Made by a program: the position numbers and the translations under genes. A stretch of 64,000 bases of DNA from a virus: the IMG/VR virus record IMGVR_UViG_3300044712_001462, positions 1-64,000 of that record, one strand, 5' to 3'. Below are positions 57,337 to 64,000 of the stretch, piece after piece. The notes beneath the pieces were generated by a model. It saw only the letters and a list, made by a program, of their open reading frames with translations, made no database searches and was not told where the DNA came from. Within the stretch, counting starts at the first letter, position 1, and every line of letters starts with the position of its first letter.

Positions 57337-58992
57337 AACCACGTCCATCGAGTTCACCGTCCGGGCGGAAATCGCAATGTCATCCCGAGACAAAACAAAG
57401 GTGACGGTGCGCGATGACACCATGTCGTCTGGCAGATAAGGGATGGTCAGCACTTCCGTACTACGGAGATTCTCGACAGTGTTATCCGGCTTCCGGATCT
57501 GCCCAAACATATCAATCTTGCTGACCGCCACTCGACCACTCAGGAAGTTGTGAATTCGATCGGCCAGTTCCGAAGCATAGAGCCGACCGCAGAACCCCAG
57601 TGAGTTCACATGATCAACGAGATCGTCTTTGATGGCTTCCGGATCGGGCAGGGCTTCACCCGCATAGCCTTCCAGCGAGAAAGACAAGCTGACAAAGCAA
57701 GGAATAGCCGCTTTGATCAGTACATCTCCCGCGTAGTTGCGGTACTCGCGGGAGTTCACAAAGGACTGAATGTCGTCCAGCAGAGGCATATAGCGCACGG
57801 TGACGGAGTAATCTTGTGTTGCCCACAAAGCTAGGCTGGAAGCATCGGTCAGCGTATCCACGAAACGAATGATTGCAGTCTGGTAGCGGCTGTAGACACC
57901 CTCGATCGGATCCTCGATGTCCGGAGTCAGCTCATTCGCTAGGGGCGCTAAGTCCGCTCCGCGCACGTCGTAAGTAATCTCGAACCCACCCGTGATCTCA
58001 CTGAGTGAAGGCGGCTGGATCGCAGTAATGTCGTAAAACCCAGGGGCGTCATCTCGAGAGATGGAAAACTGCCAGGTTCCGACTCCGTCTGGAGTAACTG
58101 AAACCAGCGCTGCAGTTTTAGTGAGCGCAACCTGCTGCGGCAAAGCCTGAGTACGCAGATACCAATCCGCTCTGCCCCCGTAAGACACAGGGAAGAGGGA
58201 GTGCTGATCGCGGATCATCTCGGCATCCCCGTAACCGATGATTGAGGAAGCGACAATCCCCGAAAAAGCCGGTTCGTTCTGTAGTAGCGCCAGCATGTTC
58301 ACCCGGTTCGACAGGGCTTTGCAGGCGATACCCGTCTGAAGCCGAGACAGCATTTCCGCGTTTGTTTCAGTATCCGTGCCATCGGCGAAGTCGCTCGTCG
58401 CGTAGGCCTTCACAAAGTTGACGATGGCGGAGCTGGGAATCAGCAGCGTGTTCTTTGTCAGCTGCGAGGCGCTCCCGACTTCCGCGGCGGTCACGGTAAT
58501 CGTAAAGGCATACGTACCGTCACCCAGAGAGGTGAGTACTTTATCCGTTGCTGACTGGGTGCTTCCGGAGGTTGTTCGAGCGACATAGGAAGCATTCGAG
58601 CGGTATTCTTTACCGTTCGCGGTAAACACAGCGCCATTTTCAACCGTTGTTGTAGCGAGAGCCGAAACAACGATGGTAACGCTACCCGTGGCTTTCTGAC
58701 CGGTTTGCCTGGTGACTCGGTAATTCGAGAGGACAGCATCTACTACGTCATCGTCAGCCAGCGTGGGATCTGCTTCGATCTCTAGGAGACTACTGGAGCG
58801 GCGGAGCTTATCGATGTTCTCCTGAGTACCTGCAGCTAACAGCGAGCTGTAGTGCAGTAGCAAATCGTGGAGCACACCGCGCTTCAGGTCGAGGGCGGGA
58901 TTCGCCTCTTGCAGTAACTGAGCCAGTGTCTCGCGGATCTGCTCAACGCTGGTAGTCGAAAGTTCAGAGAGGCTACTGATCTCTAAAGCCAT
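57334..58992 (-). CDS. Baseplate assembly protein J-like
   Basis: 552 residues. The N-terminal helices, then ADPTLADDDVVDAVLSNYRV and the beta domain GQKATGSVTIVVSALATTTV followed by NGAVFTANGKEYRS, are the gpJ pattern, as is the long C-terminal region with FSLEGYAGEALPDPEAIKDD. Such proteins build the baseplate wedge of contractile tails. Eight bases downstream of the gp25-like gene, as in many myoviruses. Confidence 0.88.
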   Translation of the reverse strand: MALEISSLSELSTTSVEQIRETLAQLLQEANPALDLKRGVLHDLLLHYSSLLAAGTQENIDKLRRSSSLLEIEADPTLADDDVVDAVLSNYRVTRQTGQKATGSVTIVVSALATTTVENGAVFTANGKEYRSNASYVARTTSGSTQSATDKVLTSLGDGTYAFTITVTAAEVGSASQLTKNTLLIPSSAIVNFVKAYATSDFADGTDTETNAEMLSRLQTGIACKALSNRVNMLALLQNEPAFSGIVASSIIGYGDAEMIRDQHSLFPVSYGGRADWYLRTQALPQQVALTKTAALVSVTPDGVGTWQFSISRDDAPGFYDITAIQPPSLSEITGGFEITYDVRGADLAPLANELTPDIEDPIEGVYSRYQTAIIRFVDTLTDASSLALWATQDYSVTVRYMPLLDDIQSFVNSREYRNYAGDVLIKAAIPCFVSLSFSLEGYAGEALPDPEAIKDDLVDHVNSLGFCGRLYASELADRIHNFLSGRVAVSKIDMFGQIRKPDNTVENLRSTEVLTIPYLPDDMVSSRTVTFVLSRDDIAISARTVNSMDVV

Positions 58993-58999
58993 AATCTTC

Positions 59000-59467
59000 T
59001 CACAGTACGACGTTTAAGGGGGCAATGACTTCGCGATCAGTTCCAGCGCTGCTGGTGATGCGTACCGTAATCGATGCGTTACCGGGAGCAAATGTTACAT
59101 TGACAACTTCAGCCTCTTCAAAACGTTCATCCAGAGGATCGTAAGACGTTTCCTCGTCTTGGAGATTGCGTTTGATATCCACGAGAGCCGAAGAGAAGGA
59201 AGCCATGACGTCAAAGGAATTGCCAAACATCCCGAGCCGAGCATCCGTCATAAACAGACAGCCTCGGTTGGGCAGATAAGCGATAGAGCCCGCCTCGGTA
59301 AGCAGCTCCAGCAAAAACCGCTGAGCTAACTTTTGAATACCCGTACAGATCTGTCCGTTGTTGGAGGACTGCACCAGTTCCTGAGTGGTCAGCACTTCAC
59401 CTACGGCAGGCGCATCTTGGTAAGCCAGCAGATCGATTGTGCGGTCTACATACTGGGCAACACTCAT
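59000..59467 (-). CDS. gp25/W-like baseplate protein
   Basis: 155 residues. GIQKLAQRFLLELLTEAGSIAYLPNRGC (residues about 43-70) matches the gp25-like lysozyme-fold baseplate family, in which the residues before Gly form the wedge core. The C-terminal half is beta-rich (VNVTFAPGNASITVRI). The gene order gp25-like then J-like supports the call. Confidence 0.78.
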   Translation of the reverse strand: MSVAQYVDRTIDLLAYQDAPAVGEVLTTQELVQSSNNGQICTGIQKLAQRFLLELLTEAGSIAYLPNRGCLFMTDARLGMFGNSFDVMASFSSALVDIKRNLQDEETSYDPLDERFEEAEVVNVTFAPGNASITVRITSSAGTDREVIAPLNVVL

Positions 59468-59964
59468 GAGACCACCTGCTGATTCTTACTCGCCTGGAGC
59501 ACACTTTCGACGTGCCGGAGGAGACCTTTCTGGAGTGTACCGTTGACGTGAGCGTGTCCGCGGCGACGACCTAGTGCATGAAACCAAGCCCGCACCGGCG
59601 TACTGTGCCGGGAACGGAAAGCACGCTCCATGGTGGCCATCCAGTCACCCTGCAGACTGATCGCCATCAAGTCGCCGCTGGTGCCAGGAGCCGCCGGGTC
59701 AATGACCTTCAGGAAGTCCTGCTCGATGGCCTCTCGATCAAAGGCTTTACTCATATCTTCGAGATTAAACAGGCTGCCATCCCAGGCTTCCCACCCGTCG
59801 GCGCGCGTAATGTCTTCGTAAGCCTCGCCGTTGCCGACTTCAGGCTGTTTGGGATCTGCGTGCTCAAGGATCGCTTTGACCTGATTGTCAGCCGTATGCT
59901 GGAGGGCCTCGATCCCTTGCTTCTGGAAGGTCTGGCGAATTTCACTAACTGACTTTGCGGTCAC
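59464..59964 (-). CDS. Unknown protein between sigma-like and gp25-like genes
   Basis: 166 residues, helical, with the acidic stretch EDITRADGWEAWDGSLFNLE near 50 and a basic His/Arg-rich end (ALGRRRGHAHVNGTLQKGL). Shares one and four bases with its neighbours. Could be a baseplate or assembly factor; no family recognised. Confidence 0.72.
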   Translation of the reverse strand: MTAKSVSEIRQTFQKQGIEALQHTADNQVKAILEHADPKQPEVGNGEAYEDITRADGWEAWDGSLFNLEDMSKAFDREAIEQDFLKVIDPAAPGTSGDLMAISLQGDWMATMERAFRSRHSTPVRAWFHALGRRRGHAHVNGTLQKGLLRHVESVLQASKNQQVVS

Positions 59965-60710
59965 TAGAAGTTCCCTCCCAGCTCTTGCATCTCATCGAGC
60001 TGCTGCTGAATACGTTGTTTCCGCTGGGTAATCGCTCCAGGAGTTAGTCGGAGACGTCTGGCAATTTCTTTGTTGGGCAGCATAGGGCTGTTATTCAGGC
60101 CCATAGTCCACTCCAGAATTTTCTGGTTGGTGGGATCCAGGTCGTAATACAGCACTTCGGCCCAGTTGCTGTCTTGGGTGGGGTTCACAGCCATGTTAGC
60201 TGAGTCCCCTTGGGTGTTCTTAGCGTAGACACCCTCGGAGAGCGCCATCTGGGAGTTAAGTGCTCTGTTAATGCGCTTTACCGAGAAGCCGGTATAGTCC
60301 GCCAGCTCTGCCGTGGAAGGAGCTCGGCCCATATCGTCTTCGAGTTCTTGGGACAGACGTTCAATCTGTTGCCGGTCATAGGACAGGCGCTCAGGGACAG
60401 CAATGATATCTGTTTGTTTCCGGTTGATGCGCTTGAGCCCTTGGAGCGAATTCACCACATGAGTGCCCAGCTTGGCTTTTGTGGGGTCGTAATTCTTCAG
60501 CGACTGCAGCGCCAGCTTCCGGGCCCGGCTTTTCAGTAACGGGTTATCTGCCCCTACATGAGCAAACACACCACGCCGAATCTCAGGCTCGATCGCTCGC
60601 AGCAGATTTCCGGTATTCGCCTTATCCGGCTGGGCTTGCCACATGCGGAACGGCTCGGCATAGCTCGCTTCGAGCTTGTTATCCGCTTCGGGGTCAAGAA
60701 AGGGCATCAT
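59964..60710 (-). CDS. Sigma-70-like transcription factor
   Basis: 248 residues (ATG at 60710 or 60707). YDPTKAKLGTHVVNSLQGLK (78-97 region) then NRKQTDIIAVPERLSYDRQQ follow the region 2-to-3 pattern of sigma70 proteins. DDMGRAPSTAELADYTGFSV is the region 3 helix-turn-helix, and LPNKEIARRLRLTPGAITQR near the C-terminus resembles region 4. A phage-directed late sigma factor is the likely role; core binding is unverified. It overlaps the hub gene by 4 bases and sits amid baseplate genes. Confidence 0.82.
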   Translation of the reverse strand: MMPFLDPEADNKLEASYAEPFRMWQAQPDKANTGNLLRAIEPEIRRGVFAHVGADNPLLKSRARKLALQSLKNYDPTKAKLGTHVVNSLQGLKRINRKQTDIIAVPERLSYDRQQIERLSQELEDDMGRAPSTAELADYTGFSVKRINRALNSQMALSEGVYAKNTQGDSANMAVNPTQDSNWAEVLYYDLDPTNQKILEWTMGLNNSPMLPNKEIARRLRLTPGAITQRKQRIQQQLDEMQELGGNF

Positions 60711-62470
60711 GCATCTCCAAAACAGCAATCCGTGCCTTCCTCCGCAAAGGCCAGATCTGGCACAAGCGGCGCACCCAAAAAGAGGGTGGTATAGAGCGGG
60801 TGGTGCTCAATGGAAGTTAAATCACTCTTATTTTCCGCTTCTGACCGGACATGTTTCAATGTGAAACCAGTTCCGGCCTTCCCAGACTCGGCATTGATGT
60901 CGATGGAAACACTGACCACGCAGCCCACAAACACACCGGCCAGATCGTCTTGGTCTTCTTCCGCATGCTGCTCACCGGCTACTTCGACCTTCACCGTGGA
61001 GCCTGGAGCGATATCAAAGCGCAGCTTCCCGGCTACGTTACCTTCTCTGCCGCGCAGAGCCTCCAGGACATAGAAGGCTTGAGCGTACCGGTCATACATG
61101 TGCTTGACTGAGAGAAAGACGTCTGCGGGCTTCGTGCCTTTCTCGTGACCTTTGATTTCCTCTTTGGGCTCACCATCAATGGGTGTGGTTGCCGTGCTGA
61201 TTTCGACTTCGGCTTTGGTTCCGGAAGTCTTTTCCGCGGAATACGGGATAGAAGATACGTTGTAGAGCCAGGCTGGCGCGTCGACGAACAACACCATGCC
61301 GTCCTGAACAGTGGCATCCGCTGGGGCGAAACAGCCACCCAGTCCCATGATGCCTGCCGCCTTGGCATCTTCACCTTCACCTGTCATGAGCCCGGCATCG
61401 GATTCCAGCCCAGACCAGACTCCGATGGCGCGGAGAGGTCGGTTAATGGTAGCAGGTAAGCGAATGAAGTCGTAATCGTTGATGCTGATGACTTTGCAGT
61501 AGGTGTCCCGGGTTCCGCAGCAGAGCGGTACAACCAGCGCATGCTCGGCTTGGGGGATCACCGAGAAGAAGAAGGTGGAACCATAGCTGAGGAGCTTTGT
61601 CCAGGCAGTCTGACCGGCAAACGAACCTACCATGTCTCGACCCACCAGCTCTTGTACCGCTTCCGCAACTTCAAAGGGTACGAACTTTCCCTCTTCGGCT
61701 GGTGAGAAGGAAAGTTTGGGAGTGTAGCAGGAGTAGGCCAGATCGGTGTCTTTACGGTCACTGACCCCTTCGATCTTCTTCAGGGCCTGTAAAGCCAACT
61801 TGTTATACCCTTCCAGCTCACCCAGGCAGTCAAAGGTCTCTGTCGCAAACTGCACGTGTTTTTCTTCCGCCATCCGACAGAAGATCGGCTTCAGAGCTTG
61901 TCCCCAGAAGTCGTCCGCTACCGTGTCCACGGTGATTACATTACAGAGGTCGGACTGGTAAAGCATGTAGATGCCATCCCCGTCACCGCTGGCCCCTTCA
62001 CCTTCCTCGCTATCTGATGTGGAGGCAGGATTCACGATCGCCTGAAAGGTGTACTTCGTGTTGTTGGTAACGTGGCTGTATTTGGAGATCGCGGAGGTGC
62101 AGTCCAGGTCGTACAGCCAGTGCATGATATTCACGGAGTACTGCACGTTGCCGCCTGACTTCTGGAAACCGGTGCCGGTGATGTAACCCTCGAAGATGAC
62201 GGTTTCTTTGTCAGGCCAGGCGATGTTTGGGCTGTATTCCCCGTAGCCGCGGAAGTACACCTTGCACCGGGTACCCTTTTTGAGCTTCGAGAGCTGGGTA
62301 TGGACCTTACTCGACTTATTACCAGCTAGAGCTTCCCGGCCGATCTCCAAAATACAACTAGCCTGTGGGATCTGGTTGAGCGTAAAGACAGCTCCAAAGT
62401 GGGCCACTCGGAAGCGAGTCGACTCCACCTCTAACGTCACATCAAGTTCGGAGCTGGCATAGAACGTCAT
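60707..62470 (-). CDS. Putative baseplate hub protein, 587 residues
   Basis: The ATG at 62470 follows GGACTTGCT. The N-terminus FYASSELDVTLEVESTRFRV, then LEIGREAL...KGTRCKVYFRG and VIFEGYITGTGFQKSGGNVQ, resembles the gpD/gp27 tail-hub fold start. The central part is Cys-rich, with a long acidic-to-basic C-terminus. Located between tail-tube-side genes and the gp25/J module, as a hub would be. Family assignment by position and partial pattern. Confidence 0.65.
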   Translation of the reverse strand: MTFYASSELDVTLEVESTRFRVAHFGAVFTLNQIPQASCILEIGREALAGNKSSKVHTQLSKLKKGTRCKVYFRGYGEYSPNIAWPDKETVIFEGYITGTGFQKSGGNVQYSVNIMHWLYDLDCTSAISKYSHVTNNTKYTFQAIVNPASTSDSEEGEGASGDGDGIYMLYQSDLCNVITVDTVADDFWGQALKPIFCRMAEEKHVQFATETFDCLGELEGYNKLALQALKKIEGVSDRKDTDLAYSCYTPKLSFSPAEEGKFVPFEVAEAVQELVGRDMVGSFAGQTAWTKLLSYGSTFFFSVIPQAEHALVVPLCCGTRDTYCKVISINDYDFIRLPATINRPLRAIGVWSGLESDAGLMTGEGEDAKAAGIMGLGGCFAPADATVQDGMVLFVDAPAWLYNVSSIPYSAEKTSGTKAEVEISTATTPIDGEPKEEIKGHEKGTKPADVFLSVKHMYDRYAQAFYVLEALRGREGNVAGKLRFDIAPGSTVKVEVAGEQHAEEDQDDLAGVFVGCVVSVSIDINAESGKAGTGFTLKHVRSEAENKSDLTSIEHHPLYTTLFLGAPLVPDLAFAEEGTDCCFGDA

Positions 62471-63270
62471 AGCAAGTCCGTATGGTAAATAAGCGCCAAC
62501 AGTAGGCCACCCAGGCAATACGGTAGCTCTTTACGCTGTTCCCAGAGATTACGGAAGGTGGTAAATGGCTCTGATGATCCAGCCGAAGTACCAGTGAGAA
62601 ACAACGTGGTGAACGTCTCAGTGCCCAGTGTTCGGAGCGTAGCCGCTAAAGTTCCCAAGTCGTATTGGGGACGGATCGTGTGCTGAATGTGATAACTAAG
62701 ACCGGCTGTGTCGCGCACCTGTACAAATAGACTTGAACCGGGTAATTGAACGGGCTGACTGAGTTGATTGGTAAATGTCAGGTCTACGGTGGTTGTGCGT
62801 GCAGGATTTGCGGAGGTTATGTCGAGCTGGCTGGAGCCGTTGATCAGGATCCACCAATCTCGGCGCATATGACCCGTCACGTCAGGAAAATCGGGCCGGT
62901 TCTCATCCCAGGTCACAGCGATGTCAGTCAGATCACTGGGGGAGTAACTTCCCATCAGTGTTGCTACAGGTTTGAAGCGCGTACTCGAGAGTGACTCTGT
63001 ACTGGTGAAGTCGTAAGTGATACGGCTATCCAGAGCGGTGATGAAGCTCTCTAGTTCCGTGCGATGGAGCAGTGAGAGGAGCTGTCGGCAGCGGTAGTTC
63101 AGCATCGCCCGATCAGGATTCGCACCAAACAACACCCGGCGGATGTTCTGTAAACCCTGAGGAAGTACTTTGGGCTGATACGTGGCGGGAATGATTTCCT
63201 CGCCCAGTTCTGGGTTCAAGGAAGCAGCTCCCGGGATGTTCATCAACAATGTGCGAGCGTGATTGATCAT
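62467..63270 (-). CDS. Putative tail protein, 267 residues
   Basis: A first half of helices (LQNIRRVLFGANPDRAMLNY), a beta-rich second half with VDLTFTNQLSQPVQLPGSSL. Hypothetical tail or baseplate component by location. Shares four bases with both neighbours. Confidence 0.65.
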   Translation of the reverse strand: MINHARTLLMNIPGAASLNPELGEEIIPATYQPKVLPQGLQNIRRVLFGANPDRAMLNYRCRQLLSLLHRTELESFITALDSRITYDFTSTESLSSTRFKPVATLMGSYSPSDLTDIAVTWDENRPDFPDVTGHMRRDWWILINGSSQLDITSANPARTTTVDLTFTNQLSQPVQLPGSSLFVQVRDTAGLSYHIQHTIRPQYDLGTLAATLRTLGTETFTTLFLTGTSAGSSEPFTTFRNLWEQRKELPYCLGGLLLALIYHTDLL

Positions 63271-63986
63271 GGGGCTACTGTGCGCGTAAGTGTTGTATTG
63301 GGCCCGGTACCATAAGCGGAATAGCCGCTACCCGCTGGAACCGCCACGGTGACATCGGTCGAGGTGATGGCTCCCCCGGAATCTACTGAGACAAGTCCCA
63401 TACTCGGATCTGGTGTGGGAAAATCTCCAATCATCCCTGAGCCTGGAGCCGGTGTTCCGGTTGCCGGAGTGGTGGTACCGGAACCGGCAGCTGGGCTATC
63501 TGCTAAAGATTTCCGTTTCTTCGGGAAGGGAATCAGCGCCAGCTTGTAACTGAATTCCCAAATGCGAGACTTGGGATCCGCGATCTGACAAGTCATTCCC
63601 ACCAGGTACGTCACAAACGTCGAAGCCACACCCAGAGTGATCTTGAGTGGCATGGCCCGATTCGAAGCGCGGTTCTGGTTGTAATACTGCATGACATGCT
63701 CGACACCGATCAACCCGGCTGAGTTGTCGCAGGTACTGTCGAATGCCAAGCCGTTTAGCGAGAACGTGCCTACGCGATCTCCAAACACATACACGTAGAT
63801 GTTGCCACCCATGGTGTGAAGGAATTGAAGATTCGTCTGGGCCGAAAGCATGGCGGAAGTAATGACTGACTTCTGTACCAGGTACCCGTCCCAGTCTTCC
63901 AGACGAATCAGGGTACGAGCTGGAATCGTGGGGTCGGTAAAGGCTGCGATCTGTCCGACCTGACGGCTAAAAAAAGTGATTGCCAT
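63267..63986 (-). CDS. Putative tail protein with Gly/Pro/Thr-rich C-terminus, 239 residues
   Basis: The ATG at 63986 follows GGGATGTGTTA. Residues 1-150 are beta-rich with aromatic strands (YVYVFGDRVGTFSLNGLAFD). From about 165 the sequence is Pro/Gly/Thr/Ser-rich (AAGSGTTTPATGTPAPGSGM), a probable flexible linker. Upstream genes lie past the window edge, so it may be part of a longer tail operon. Confidence 0.65.
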   Translation of the reverse strand: MAITFFSRQVGQIAAFTDPTIPARTLIRLEDWDGYLVQKSVITSAMLSAQTNLQFLHTMGGNIYVYVFGDRVGTFSLNGLAFDSTCDNSAGLIGVEHVMQYYNQNRASNRAMPLKITLGVASTFVTYLVGMTCQIADPKSRIWEFSYKLALIPFPKKRKSLADSPAAGSGTTTPATGTPAPGSGMIGDFPTPDPSMGLVSVDSGGAITSTDVTVAVPAGSGYSAYGTGPNTTLTRTVAP

Positions 63987-64000
63987 TAACACATCCCTGC

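Overview
The window reads as part of a large tailed-phage genome, very probably with a contractile (myovirus-type) tail. It carries a terminase large subunit, a baseplate J-like protein, a gp25-like baseplate protein and a run of large tail/adhesin proteins, plus phage recombination and replication genes and dozens of tightly overlapping small genes with good Shine-Dalgarno sites. No ribosomal, metabolic or integrase genes and no tRNA genes are visible. The host cannot be named from sequence. A phage CsrA, a stand-alone RNA polymerase alpha-CTD and a sigma-like protein indicate a bacterial host whose transcription and translation the phage manipulates. Nearly everything is on the minus strand, so operons are read from high to low coordinates; only terL, phoH and one unknown gene are on the plus strand.

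Region by region. 0-7 kb: a recombination/repair operon with an SF2 helicase, an SbcC/gp46-like ATPase, an SbcD/gp47-like nuclease and unknown partners, preceded by a terminator and a sigma70-like promoter at about 7.07-7.16 kb. 7.2-9 kb: a regulatory cassette of an acidic protein with a possible Rho-N/SAP-like tail, CsrA and a free alpha-CTD. 9-18.4 kb: small overlapping accessory genes (many Cys-pair zinc-ribbon, coiled-coil and membrane miniproteins) and a Thg1-like enzyme; two zinc-ribbon genes shorter than 60 codons (16108-16263 and 18210-18386) are recovered here. 18.4-20 kb: a 319-residue protein of unknown function next to a 590-base gene-free block holding two identical 79-base direct repeats, each with a T7-promoter-like core, and several hairpins. 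This is the most origin-like or regulatory-looking part of the window. 20-27.4 kb: more small genes, with tandem paralogues, RNase HI and two terminators.

27.4-35 kb: terL(+), an inserted HNH homing endonuclease(-), phoH(+), a large zinc-finger primase-like protein(-) and an unknown 400-residue protein(+). 35-39 kb: a Gp88-like protein and a block of unknown, possibly virion-related genes. 39-43 kb: four consecutive glycosyltransferases directly downstream of a structural protein with a collagen-like segment and a Thr/Pro/Ser-rich mucin-like tail, which suggests virion glycosylation. 43-55 kb: a family of putative tail adhesins sharing an N-terminal N-x-x-R-S-Y-P-[FL]-type motif, one with a von Willebrand factor A domain and one of 1352 residues with Ser-rich linkers. 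55-64 kb: baseplate genes with a sigma-factor-like gene embedded among them.

The most notable observations are the CsrA plus alpha-CTD pair with DNA/RNA-contact residues kept, the 19.4-19.9 kb repeat and hairpin block, a recurring 20-base intergenic motif, and the glycosyltransferase-mucin cassette. Functions are inferred by recognising motifs by eye; no database search was possible.
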